From NCBI GenBank assembly GCA_947442105.1, contig CANEVH010000018.1, positions 1 to 64,000 on the forward strand: a DNA stretch of 64,000 nucleotides. Reading direction: 5' to 3'. The notes beneath the pieces are model-generated. The model was not told where the DNA came from. It saw nothing but the letters and a program-made list of their open reading frames with translations, and did no database searches. Source of the DNA: Comamonadaceae bacterium (GTDB lineage: Bacteria; Pseudomonadota; Gammaproteobacteria; Burkholderiales; Burkholderiaceae_C). The translations under genes and the position numbers were made by a program. Position 1 is the stretch's first letter. Every line of letters starts with the position of its first letter. Positions 51,662 to 60,354 of this stretch are shown in pieces.

Positions 51662-53164
51662 ATGTCCACCGCCCTCACCCACCAAGACTGGCTAGACCGC
51701 GCCGCGCGCATCGACATTGCCACCGGCCTGTTCATCGACGGCCAGTACGTGGCAGCGCTGGGCGGCGACACCTTTGATTGCATCAACCCCGCCACGGGCG
51801 CGCTGCTGGCGCACATGGCACGCGGCCAGGCGGCGGACATTGACCGCGCCGTGGCCTCCGGCCTTGCAGCCTGGCGCGATGGCCGCTGGGCCAAGCAGGC
51901 ACCGCGTGCACGCGCCGATGTGCTCTTGAAATGGGCCGATCTGGTGGAAGCGCACAGCGAAGAGCTGGCGCTCTTAGAAACCCTGGACATGGGCAAACCG
52001 ATTTCGGACATGTTCAACATTGACCTGCCCGAGGTGCTGAAAACCATTCGCTACTTTGCCGAGTGCATCGACAAAACCGAGGGCGCCGTCACCCACACCG
52101 ACCCCAGCGCCTTGCACACCATTACCCACGAGCCGCTGGGTGTGGTGGGGGCGATTACGCCCTGGAACTACCCCATGCTGATGGCGGTCTGGAAGCTCGC
52201 ACCCATCTTGGCCGCAGGCAACTGCGTGGTGCTCAAACCCGCCGAGCAGGCGCCTTTGACCCGCACCCGCCTGGCGCAATTGTTTGTGGACGCGGGTGGC
52301 CCGCCCGGCGTGTTCAACGTGGTCAACGGCATGGGTGCCGAGGCGGGCAAAGCGCTGGCGCTGCACTTGGACGTGGAGAAGATCACCTTCACCGGCTCGA
52401 CTGCCGTGGGCAAGCTGCTGCTGGGCTATGCGGGCCAGAGCAATATGAAGCGCGTGGCGCTGGAGACCGGGGGCAAAAGCCCGCAAATCTTCATGCCCGA
52501 CCTGTATGACTTTGACGCGGCGGTGGACCGCGCCGTGGGCGGCATTTTTGACAACGCGGGCCAGGTCTGCAACGCGGGCTCGCGCCTGCTGGTGCACCGC
52601 TCCATCCACGACCGCTTTGTGGCGCGCTTTGTAGAGCGCGCCGCCGCCCTCTACCAACCCGGCGACCCGCTGGACCCCGCCACCACCATGGGCCCCTTGG
52701 TGAGCCAGGCGCAGCGCGCCAATGTGCAAGCCCGCATCACCCGCGCGCTAGAGCAAGGCGCGACCCAGGTGCTGCCGCCCTTGGCCGCAGGCCTGAACGC
52801 TGCTGGGGCCTACGTGGCGCCCACCCTGTTCACCCACGTTCGCCAAGACATGGCCATAGTCCAAGAAGAAACCTTTGGCCCGGTGGCGTCCGTCCAGGCC
52901 TTTGACACCGAAGCCGAGGCCATCGCCCTGGCCAACGACTCGGTCTATGGCTTGGCCGCCAGCGTCTGGACCGCCGACCTGAAAACCGCGCACCGCATGA
53001 GCGCCGCGCTGCAGGCCGGTGTGGTCTGGGTCAACTGCTTTGGCGACGGCGATATGACGCAGCCCTTTGGCGGCTACAAGCAAAGCGGCAACTCGCGCGA
53101 CAAACACAAGGACAGCCTGCTGTCTTACCTGCAAACCAAGTCCACCTGGATCAGCCTGGCCTAA
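51662..53164 (+). CDS. Aldehyde dehydrogenase (gamma-aminobutyraldehyde/betaine-aldehyde type)
   Basis: 500 residues. GAITPWNYPMLMAVWKLAPIL, FTGSTAVGKLLLGYAG, VALETGGKSPQIF (general-base Glu) and FDNAGQVCNAGSRLLV (catalytic Cys) are all intact. VWVNCFGDGDMTQPFGGYKQSG is close to PuuC/betaine aldehyde dehydrogenase-like enzymes. NAD(P)-dependent oxidation of an aldehyde from the GMC or hydroxyacid step is likely. 31 nt after the preceding gene. Confidence 0.92.
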   Translation: MSTALTHQDWLDRAARIDIATGLFIDGQYVAALGGDTFDCINPATGALLAHMARGQAADIDRAVASGLAAWRDGRWAKQAPRARADVLLKWADLVEAHSEELALLETLDMGKPISDMFNIDLPEVLKTIRYFAECIDKTEGAVTHTDPSALHTITHEPLGVVGAITPWNYPMLMAVWKLAPILAAGNCVVLKPAEQAPLTRTRLAQLFVDAGGPPGVFNVVNGMGAEAGKALALHLDVEKITFTGSTAVGKLLLGYAGQSNMKRVALETGGKSPQIFMPDLYDFDAAVDRAVGGIFDNAGQVCNAGSRLLVHRSIHDRFVARFVERAAALYQPGDPLDPATTMGPLVSQAQRANVQARITRALEQGATQVLPPLAAGLNAAGAYVAPTLFTHVRQDMAIVQEETFGPVASVQAFDTEAEAIALANDSVYGLAASVWTADLKTAHRMSAALQAGVVWVNCFGDGDMTQPFGGYKQSGNSRDKHKDSLLSYLQTKSTWISLA

Positions 53165-53199
53165 GTGCGGCAAACATCTTTTTTGGGAGCAAAAACACC

Positions 53200-54627
53200 A
53201 TGACACATTGCAACTTCTACATTGACGGCGCCTGGGTGGAGCCTGTGGGCGCGCACACGGTGCACCCGGTGGTCAGCCCCGGCGACGAATCGGTGGTGGG
53301 CGAGGTGATGATGGGCAGCGCCGACGACGTGAACCGCGCGGTGGCCGCCGCCCGCCGCGCCTTCGAGGGCTTTAGCCAAACCACGCTGGCGCACCGCACC
53401 GAACTGCTGCAAAAACTGCAAGCTGCATTTGAGCGCCGCTACACCGAAATGGCGCAAGCCCTGAGCACCGAAATGGGCGCGCCCTGGGACTGGGCCTATG
53501 ACGCGCAGGCCGAATGCGGCCCCGGCCACATCAAGGCCACGCTGGACGCCGCCAAAGACTACCCCTGGGAGACCCGCAGCGGCCCCAACGGCGACCTGGT
53601 GTGCGAGCCCATTGGCGTGTGTGTGCTCATTACGCCGTGGAACTGGCCGCTCAACCAAATCGTCTCCAAACTCGCGCCCGCACTCTTGGCCGGTTGCACC
53701 GTGGTGCTCAAGCCCAGCGAATACGCGCCCCTGTCCGCCAAGCTGGTGGCCGAATTTGTGCACGAGGCGGGTTACCCCCCCGGCGTTTTCAACCTGCTTT
53801 ACGGCGACGGCCCGCTGATCGGCCCGGTGCTCAGCAGCCACCCGGATGTGGACCTGGTGTCGTTTACCGGGTCTACGGCCGCAGGCATTTCGGTGGCTAA
53901 GCACGCGGCAGACACGGTCAAGCGCGTGGTGCAAGAGCTGGGCGGCAAGTCGCCCAACATCATCTTTGCCGACTCCAAGGTGGACAAGGCAGTGCGCTGG
54001 AGCGTGAACAAATGCATGAGCAACACCGGCCAAAGCTGCAACGCGCCCACCCGCCTGCTGGTCGAGCGCTCGGTGTATGCCCAGGCGGTGGAATTTGCTG
54101 CGCAAGCCGGGGCGGCTGTTCAGGTGATTCACCCGTCAGACAAGGGTGATGGCATTGGCCCACTCGCGTCCAAGCGCCAATTTGACACCGTGCAGCGCTA
54201 CATCCAGATTGGCATCGACGAGGGCGCGCTCCTGCTGTGCGGCGGCCTGGGGCGGCCTGAGGGGTTTGAGAAGGGCTTTTACGCCCGCCCCACGGTGTTT
54301 GCCGACGTGAACAACCAGATGCGCATCGCGCGCGAAGAGATTTTCGGCCCCGTGCTGGTGATGATTCCCTTTGACACCGAAGAAGACGCCATCGCCATTG
54401 CCAACGACACGCCTTACGGCCTGGCCGCCTACATCCAGTGCGCCGACGTGGCGCGCGCCAAGCGCGTGGCGCGCCGCCTGCGCGCAGGCACCGTATCCAT
54501 TAACGGCACGGGCCAAGACTACAGCTCGCCTTTTGGTGGCTTCAAGCAAAGCGGCAACGGGCGCGAATGGGGCCGCTTTGGACTGCAGGACTACCTGGAA
54601 TACAAAGTCATCAACAGCGCCGCCTGA
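53200..54627 (+). CDS. Aldehyde dehydrogenase, second copy
   Basis: 475 residues, clearly divergent from the upstream one. LITPWNWPLNQIVSKLAPALLAG, FTGSTAAGISVAKHAADTVK, VVQELGGKSPNIIF and SNTGQSCNAPTRLLVER carry the Glu and Cys of an active enzyme. SINGTGQDYSSPFGGFKQSGNGRE ends the domain. The start has an ATG with GGGAG about 12 nt upstream. Its specificity differs from the first ALDH; semialdehyde oxidation is possible. Confidence 0.92.
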   Translation: MTHCNFYIDGAWVEPVGAHTVHPVVSPGDESVVGEVMMGSADDVNRAVAAARRAFEGFSQTTLAHRTELLQKLQAAFERRYTEMAQALSTEMGAPWDWAYDAQAECGPGHIKATLDAAKDYPWETRSGPNGDLVCEPIGVCVLITPWNWPLNQIVSKLAPALLAGCTVVLKPSEYAPLSAKLVAEFVHEAGYPPGVFNLLYGDGPLIGPVLSSHPDVDLVSFTGSTAAGISVAKHAADTVKRVVQELGGKSPNIIFADSKVDKAVRWSVNKCMSNTGQSCNAPTRLLVERSVYAQAVEFAAQAGAAVQVIHPSDKGDGIGPLASKRQFDTVQRYIQIGIDEGALLLCGGLGRPEGFEKGFYARPTVFADVNNQMRIAREEIFGPVLVMIPFDTEEDAIAIANDTPYGLAAYIQCADVARAKRVARRLRAGTVSINGTGQDYSSPFGGFKQSGNGREWGRFGLQDYLEYKVINSAA

Positions 54628-54669
54628 ACGGCGCCCACTTGCCAGCGCCTATAAAAACGAGGAGACACC

Positions 54670-55860
54670 ATGAAAATCACCGACGTAAAAACCTTTGTCG
54701 TAGGCAACCCGCCGCCCGGCTTTGGCGGGCGCTACTTTGTGTTTTTGAAGCTCATTACCGACGAGGGCATTGAAGGCCTGGGCGAGGTCTACAGCCTGCC
54801 CTACCATCCCGCCATCGTGGAACAGATGGTCAAGGACGTAGTGGAGCGCTGCGTGCTTGGCAAAGACCCGTATGACACCGAGCGCATCTGGCGCAGCGTG
54901 TACGGCAGTGGTTTTATCCAGCGGCCTGACATCTCCACCATGGGCATTCTGAGCGGCATTGAGATGGCCTGCTGGGACATTGTGGGCAAAGACGTGAACA
55001 AACCCGTCTACAAGCTGCTGGGCGGCCAGGTGCACGAAAAGCTGCGCAGCTACACCTACATCTACCCCAAAGACGGCGACCAAACCAACGTCTACGCCGA
55101 CCCGGTGCTGGCTGCCGAGCGCGCCGCCGAGTACCTGAAGATGGGCTTTACCGCCCTGAAGTTTGACCCTGCTGGTCCTTATTCGATTTACGACGGACGC
55201 CAACTGTCACTCACCGAGCTAGACCGCTCCGAGACCTTTTGCCGCCTGCTGCGCGAGGCCGTAGGCAGCCAGGCCGACTTGCTGTTTGGCACCCACGGGC
55301 AAATGAGCGCGGCGGGCGCCATCCGCCTGGCGCGGCGCCTGGAAAAGTACGACCCGCTGTGGTTTGAGGAGCCCATTCCACCCGACAACCAGCGCGAAAT
55401 GGCCAAGGTGGCGCGCGGCACCACTATTCCGGTGGCCTGCGGCGAACGCCTGACCACCAAGTGGGAGTTTGTGCGCGTGCTGGAAGAAGGCGCGGCCGCC
55501 ATTTTGCAAATGAACCTGGGCCGCGTGGGCGGCATTTTGGAGGGCAAAAAAATCGCCTCCATGGCCGAGGCCTACCACGTGCAAATTGCGCCGCACCTGT
55601 ACTGCGGCCCGGTGGTGGGTGCGGCCAACATCCAATTAGCGACTTGCAGCCCCAATTTTTTGATCCAGGAAAGCATTCTGGACTGGACAGGTTTTCACAG
55701 CCAAATTTTGAAAAAACCCATCCAGTGGCAAGACGGTTACATCATCCCCCCCACCGCGCCCGGTCTGGGGGTGGAGCTGGACGAAGACGTGGCCCGCGCC
55801 CACCCGTATACGGGAACGATGCTGCACTTGGACATGACACACACGCCCGTTTTGCCCTGA
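54670..55860 (+). CDS. Mandelate racemase/muconate lactonizing enzyme family protein (sugar-acid dehydratase-like)
   Basis: 396 residues of the enolase superfamily. N-terminal capping domain MKITDVKTFVVGNPPPGFGG to about 125, then the barrel: ALKFDPAGPYS, LWFEEPIPPDNQ, VACGERLTTKWEF and IAPHLYCGPVVGAANIQLA. The two metal-binding Glu and the His/Glu of the later strands are visible. The first metal ligand position reads LLFGTHGQM, with Gly where galactonate dehydratase-like members have Asp (DxHGR). The reaction is probably dehydration or epimerisation of a sugar acid. An AGGAGA ribosome site precedes the ATG. Last gene of the run. Confidence 0.88.
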   Translation: MKITDVKTFVVGNPPPGFGGRYFVFLKLITDEGIEGLGEVYSLPYHPAIVEQMVKDVVERCVLGKDPYDTERIWRSVYGSGFIQRPDISTMGILSGIEMACWDIVGKDVNKPVYKLLGGQVHEKLRSYTYIYPKDGDQTNVYADPVLAAERAAEYLKMGFTALKFDPAGPYSIYDGRQLSLTELDRSETFCRLLREAVGSQADLLFGTHGQMSAAGAIRLARRLEKYDPLWFEEPIPPDNQREMAKVARGTTIPVACGERLTTKWEFVRVLEEGAAAILQMNLGRVGGILEGKKIASMAEAYHVQIAPHLYCGPVVGAANIQLATCSPNFLIQESILDWTGFHSQILKKPIQWQDGYIIPPTAPGLGVELDEDVARAHPYTGTMLHLDMTHTPVLP

Positions 55861-56016
55861 GGCAGAGGCAGCACAAAGGCCGCGCTGGCAAGCAAGCTAT
55901 AACCCGCAAGCACGCGGCCCGGTGGGCTGGGGGCGACGCAAATACCTTTCGAAAACTCACTCGCGTGGCAAAAGCGAATGTGCAAGCTCTGGGAAAGACT
56001 TCTGCGTGCGGGGCTT

Positions 56017-56775
56017 TCAGTGCAAGGCGCCCTGGGCTTCGGCGACGTTTCGAAGCACGCCACTGTCAAGCACCCGAATATGCCGGTTATCGACCTGCAA
56101 AATCCGTTTTTCTGAAAAGAGGCGCAGCAGCCGGCTCACAGTTTCTTGGCGAATGCCGAGGAAGGAGCCAATCTCGTCACGCGACATGCGCAGCAGCACT
56201 TCGGACTGCGACAGCCCCCGGCTTTTGAGTTTTTCCAACAAGTTAATCAAAAACACCGCCACACGCTCTTCAGAGCGCAAGCTGCCCAGCAGCAAAGCCA
56301 GGTTTTGCAGGCGCACCACCTCGTTGCTCAGCGTTTTCAGAAAGTAAAAGCGCAGCGAGGCACATTCGTTGGAGTACTGCTCAATCAGGTCAAAAGACAT
56401 GCTCCAGACCTCAGAGTCCTCCAGCGCCACCGCATCGGTGGTGAGTTGGCCGCTGGAGATGCCGTCCACGCCCAAGATGTCGCCCAGCATGTGGAATCCT
56501 GTCACCTGCTCGCGCCCGTCTTTGGCGCTCACACAGGTTTTAAAAAAACCGGTTCGCACATAAAACAGTGCGCTGAATTTGTCGCCACCGTTGTACAGCA
56601 TGGCACCGCGCTTGACGCGGCGCCGGGTGGTGACCACCTGCTCCAAGTACCCGCACTGCGCTGAGCCATCGCTCTCCATGGCGGTGCGCGCCTTTAGCTG
56701 ACAACTGGCACAGGTCGGTGATGCAACACCGGAATCGAGCTTAGGGAAACGAAGCCCCAGGTTGTTGTTGATCAT
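56017..56775 (-). CDS. FNR/CRP-family regulator lacking canonical Fe-S cysteines
   Basis: 252 residues from MINNNLGLRFP, with AAGGAG 6 nt upstream. Overall it matches betaproteobacterial Fnr: VKRGAMLYNGGDKFSALFYVRTGFFKT, DGREQVTGFHMLGDILGVDGI, then helix-turn-helix MSRDEIGSFLGIRQETVSRLLRLF. Of the cluster ligands, CASC (Cys22, Cys25) remains. The next Cys is at 41 instead of six residues on, and the Cys of ALEDSEVC-MPF is Trp here (ALEDSEVWSMSF). It should bind FNR-like sites (TTGAT-N4-ATCAA) but probably does not sense oxygen in the usual way. Convergent with the oxidoreductase run. Confidence 0.88.
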   Translation of the reverse strand: MINNNLGLRFPKLDSGVASPTCASCQLKARTAMESDGSAQCGYLEQVVTTRRRVKRGAMLYNGGDKFSALFYVRTGFFKTCVSAKDGREQVTGFHMLGDILGVDGISSGQLTTDAVALEDSEVWSMSFDLIEQYSNECASLRFYFLKTLSNEVVRLQNLALLLGSLRSEERVAVFLINLLEKLKSRGLSQSEVLLRMSRDEIGSFLGIRQETVSRLLRLFSEKRILQVDNRHIRVLDSGVLRNVAEAQGALH

Positions 56776-57308
56776 GAATTACTCCTTTGAGGCCATGTTA
56801 TGGACCCAATGCGAGCGATGGCATGACTTTTATCAAGTTTTGACCCAATAGCAATAAAAAATATAAATATCTTAAAAATTAGAATTTAAATCATAAAAAC
56901 ATACATACGTGTACTTGTTTCTTATTTAACATTAAAATTATTTAAAATATATTTTTACTTTATTTAACATATAAATCTATTTAATCCTGCCCAAGAAGTC
57001 TCACAAATACGCCATGGAAAATCCGGCGTGGTTTTCACTTCAAGGGTTTTCCAAGCAAAAGGGAACAAATTTCCCTCTGCACTCCTGCGACCCCCGGCCC
57101 TGAATCACTCCAGCAACCCTGCTTGACACCCTGATTTGCCCGCTTGCGCAAGCGGATGCGGTCCATCGCTCCGGTAGGGGAAATGAGGCACACGGACTGA
57201 AAGCTAAACTGCGACGCGCACCGTAGCCACGTCGCTTTCTTGTTGATTTGCCTTCGTGACCGGTGTCGACAAAAAATTCATTGGCCCATCACACCTGAGC
57301 CTGCAAAC
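56776..57308. other. Long intergenic region with AT-rich island
   Basis: 533 nt without a gene. From about 56840 to 56990 it is almost pure A+T in an otherwise GC-rich chromosome. It includes two direct copies of TTATTTAACAT (56922-56932 and 56960-56970). The remaining 57000-57308 is of normal composition and has no recognisable feature. It must contain the fnr-like promoter and that of the downstream trio. Confidence 0.7.
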
Positions 57309-57764
57309 ATGCCCCCACCCAACGCGCTCTCCCCCAAAGAACTGGTTGAACAATTCCTGCACACCATCATGGTTCCCGACCCCGTGGGCGCGCGCGCTTT
57401 TGTGGCGCCAAACCTGCGCATTCGCTTCACCGGCGGGCGCGAAATGCGCGACCCCACCGAGTGCAGCGCCTTTAACAAAAGCCGCTACGCCTGGGTGAAA
57501 AAACGCTTTGAGCAAACCGATGTGGCGCCCGGCGTGCACGAGGGCGAGGCCGTGGTCTACAACACCGGCACGCTGTACGGCGCCTGGCCCGACGGCGCCT
57601 GGCCCGACGGCACCTTGTTTGAGGGCAACCGCTACGTAGACCGCTACCTGGTGCGCTACGGCCTGATCGTGCAAATGGACGTGTGGAACGACAGCGCCGA
57701 ATGGATGCTGGTGCGCGCCGGACTGGCCCCCTCTTGGCCTGTGCTAGGACGGGACGCGGTATGA
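57309..57764 (+). CDS. NTF2-like/SnoaL-fold protein of unknown function
   Basis: 151 residues from MPPPNALSPKELVEQFLHTI; a TTG at 57240 in frame is less likely. Size and pattern (N-terminal helices, FVAPNLRIRFTGGREM, DRYLVRYGLIVQMDVWNDSAEWML) fit the cone-shaped NTF2-like fold often found as small hydrolases or isomerases. A 15-nt in-frame tandem duplication gives GAWPDGAWPDG. The stop overlaps the next ATG (ATGA), so translation is coupled to the deacetylase. Confidence 0.65.
   Translation: MPPPNALSPKELVEQFLHTIMVPDPVGARAFVAPNLRIRFTGGREMRDPTECSAFNKSRYAWVKKRFEQTDVAPGVHEGEAVVYNTGTLYGAWPDGAWPDGTLFEGNRYVDRYLVRYGLIVQMDVWNDSAEWMLVRAGLAPSWPVLGRDAV
57579..57608 (+). repeat. 15-bp exact tandem duplication inside the NTF2-like gene
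   Basis: Two perfect copies of GGCGCCTGGCCCGAC, encoding Gly-Ala-Trp-Pro-Asp twice. The unit preserves the frame, and absence of drift suggests a recent slippage event. Confidence 0.9.
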
Positions 57765-58684
57765 GCGCCAGCGCACCCGCAGCGCCCAGCAGCGCATTCC
57801 CCACCATTGCCGACAACGGCCGCTTTGCCTACCAGCCCATCACCACCCGCCCTGACTACTGCTGGCCCAATGGCGCGCGCCTGGCGGTTTACCTGGGCTT
57901 TAACGTGGAGCATTTCGCCTTTGGCAGCGGCATGGGCGCGTCGCTGGGGCCGCCCTCGCCCCAGCCCGATGTGCTGAACTATGCGTGGAGCGAATACGGC
58001 AACCGCGTGGGCGCCTGGCGCTGCCTGGAGCTGTTTGACCAGCTCGCACTGCCTACCGGCGCACTCATCAACACCGCGCTCTACGACCATTGCCCCGCGC
58101 TGGTGCAGGCCCTGGTGCAGCGCGGCGACGAGCTGATTGGCCACGGCCACAGCAACGCCATGCGCCAGTCCGACCTGAACGAGGCCGACGAACGCGCCCT
58201 GCTGGAAGGCTGCCGCGCACGCATGCTGCAGCAAAGTGGCGTGGCGCCCGCCGGGTGGTTGTCGCCCTGGATTTCCGAGAGCCTGCACACCCCCGACCTG
58301 CTGGCAGAGACGGGCTATCGCTACACCCTGAACTGGTGCCACGACGACCAGCCCACGCGCATGCACACCCGCTCGGGCCAAGCGCTGTGGTCCATTCCCT
58401 ACCCGCAAGAAGTCAACGACATTCCCATGGTCATGGGGCGGCTGATGGAGGGTCGCGCCTTTGCCGAACTCATCACCGACCACTTTGACGAGATGCTGCG
58501 CCAGTCCGCGCGCCAGCCTTTGGTCATGGGCATTGCGCTGCACCCCTACATCGTGGGCCAGCCGCACCGCCTGCTGCATTTGCGCACCGCGCTCGCCCAC
58601 CTGGCGCGCGCACGCGACGCGGGCAGCATCTGGTTTGCCACGCCGGGCCAGATTTGCCAGCACGCGCAGGCCGTGCTGGCATGA
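57761..58684 (+). CDS. Polysaccharide deacetylase family protein (PuuE-like)
   Basis: 307 residues from MSASAPAAPSSAFP; the ATG overlaps the previous stop. WPNGARLAVYLGFNVEHFAFG, RVGAWRCLELFDQLALPTGALIN and ELIGHGHSNAMRQ belong to the NodB-like barrel used by PuuE allantoinase-type enzymes acting on small amides. The usual first Asp pair of NodB is replaced by Asn-Val-Glu, as in that subgroup. No signal peptide: cytoplasmic. GWLSPWISES and IALHPYIVGQPHRL are further motifs. It is coupled by ATGA to the gamma-glutamyltransferase-like gene. Confidence 0.82.
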   Translation: MSASAPAAPSSAFPTIADNGRFAYQPITTRPDYCWPNGARLAVYLGFNVEHFAFGSGMGASLGPPSPQPDVLNYAWSEYGNRVGAWRCLELFDQLALPTGALINTALYDHCPALVQALVQRGDELIGHGHSNAMRQSDLNEADERALLEGCRARMLQQSGVAPAGWLSPWISESLHTPDLLAETGYRYTLNWCHDDQPTRMHTRSGQALWSIPYPQEVNDIPMVMGRLMEGRAFAELITDHFDEMLRQSARQPLVMGIALHPYIVGQPHRLLHLRTALAHLARARDAGSIWFATPGQICQHAQAVLA

Positions 58685-60354
58685 GCGCGCGCACGCCAGC
58701 TGAGACTGGCCCTCCGGGTCCTCCTGCCCCTACCAGCGCCAGCGCCCAGTCCCGCACCGGCATGGTGACCAGCCCGCACGCGCTGGCCACGCAGGCCGGT
58801 GTGGACGTGCTCAGCGGCGGCGGCAACGCCATTGAAGCCGCCATTGCCACCGTGGCCTGCCTGGGCGTCACCTACCCGCACTTTTGCGGCTGGGGCGGCG
58901 ACGTGCTCATGCTGGTGGCCGACGCGCAGGGCCAGGTGCAAAGCATCTCGGGCATTGGCCAGGCCGCGCAAAACGTGCATGGCTATAGCGGCACCATCCC
59001 CACGCGCGGACCACGCTCGGCGCTCACCACGGCGGGCGCCGCCGACGCACTGGGCCAGGCCTTGGACATCAGCCGCAAGGCGTGGGGCGGCACACGCACT
59101 TGGGCCGACTTGCTCGCGCCCTCCATCGCGCTGGCGCGTGAAGGCTTTGAAGTGACCGCGTCCGAGCGCTTTTGGCTGGACTTTCGCCGCCCCGAAGCTG
59201 CCGCGCTGGCCGGCGTGTTTGGCGCCTTTTCTGAGCACGGGCAGGCCCCTCCGCCGGGCGCGGTGCGCAAACAGCCGCTTTTGGCGCGCACGCTGGAGAA
59301 GCTGGCCGCGCACGGCCCGCGCGCGATGTACGAGGGCCGGTTGGCAGAGCACATTGCCCAAGGCCTGGCCGATGCAGGCTCGCCCCTGACCCTGGCCGAT
59401 TTGGCCCGCACCCGCGCCCGCGTAGAAGCGCCGCTGGCGGTGGACTACCGGGGCGGCACACTGCTGGCGCACCCACCCCCCACCCAGGGCCTGACCACGC
59501 TGCAAATCATGGGCGTGCTGGAGCGTTTTGACCTGTCAAAAATCGCCCAAGGCAGCGCCGACCACTACCACCTGCTGGTAGAGGCCACCAAGCAAGCCTT
59601 TATGGACCGCAATCGCTACCTGGCAGACCCCGAGTTTGTGGACGTGCCCAGCGCACGTTTGCTCTCACGCCAGCACCTGGACGCCCTGGCCGCGCGCATC
59701 CGCATGGCGCAGGCCCTGCCCTGGCCGCAACCGTTTCAGACCGGCGACACGGTTTACGTGGGCGCCATGGACGCGCATGGCAACGCGGTGTCGCTGCTGG
59801 CCACGGTGTATTACGACTGGGGCAGCGGCGTGGTGGTGGGCGACACCGGCTTGCTGTGGCACAACCGGGGCGCATCCTTCTCGTTGGACCCGCAGCACCC
59901 CAACCGCCTGGCGCCGGGCAAGCGCCCTTTTCATACCCTGAACCCCGGCATCTACCGCAAAGACGGGCGCACCCGCATGGTCTACGGCACCCAAGGCGCC
60001 GACGGCCAGCCGCAAACGCTGGCGGCAGTGCTAACCCGACTGATTGACTACGGCATGGACCCGCTCGCTGCCCTGGCGCAGCCGCGCTTTTTGCTGGGCA
60101 AAACCTTCTCGGACGCGCGCGACTCGCTCAAGCTAGAAGACGACGTGCCCCTGGCGGTGCGCGAGGACCTGGCCACGCGCGGACACGCCATCAGCACGGT
60201 CGCAGCGCTTAGCCCATTGATGGGCCACCCTGGCGCCATCGTGCGGGACGCCACGAGCGACATATTGCGGGGCGCGCATGACCCGCGCAGTGATGGATGC
60301 GCCTTGGGGCTTGGTGGGGCTGGTATGTTTTCTAAGCTGCCTACGCGGCAGTGA
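58681..60354 (+). CDS. Gamma-glutamyltransferase-like Ntn hydrolase, 3' end fused to CRISPR repeat
   Basis: 557 residues from an ATG overlapping the previous stop. MVTSPHALATQAGVDVLSGGGNAIEAAIATVA is the conserved start of the large subunit; no signal peptide, so cytoplasmic, unlike periplasmic GGT. The autoprocessing Thr lies in GDTVYVGAMDAHGNAVSLL, the start of the small subunit. ATGCGADGQP-like TQGADGQPQTLA and HDPRSDGCALGL close the domain. After this natural end the frame runs on through GGAGM into FSKLPTRQ, encoded by the first CRISPR repeat, where it stops. It may hydrolyse a gamma-glutamyl or oxamate-like amide together with the deacetylase. Confidence 0.85.
   Translation: MSARTPAETGPPGPPAPTSASAQSRTGMVTSPHALATQAGVDVLSGGGNAIEAAIATVACLGVTYPHFCGWGGDVLMLVADAQGQVQSISGIGQAAQNVHGYSGTIPTRGPRSALTTAGAADALGQALDISRKAWGGTRTWADLLAPSIALAREGFEVTASERFWLDFRRPEAAALAGVFGAFSEHGQAPPPGAVRKQPLLARTLEKLAAHGPRAMYEGRLAEHIAQGLADAGSPLTLADLARTRARVEAPLAVDYRGGTLLAHPPPTQGLTTLQIMGVLERFDLSKIAQGSADHYHLLVEATKQAFMDRNRYLADPEFVDVPSARLLSRQHLDALAARIRMAQALPWPQPFQTGDTVYVGAMDAHGNAVSLLATVYYDWGSGVVVGDTGLLWHNRGASFSLDPQHPNRLAPGKRPFHTLNPGIYRKDGRTRMVYGTQGADGQPQTLAAVLTRLIDYGMDPLAALAQPRFLLGKTFSDARDSLKLEDDVPLAVREDLATRGHAISTVAALSPLMGHPGAIVRDATSDILRGAHDPRSDGCALGLGGAGMFSKLPTRQ

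Noticed and set aside
55875-55920. GGCCGCG/CGCGGCC inverted repeat as terminator of the oxidoreductase run
   Set aside because: A loop of about 30 nt and no T-run make it unconvincing.
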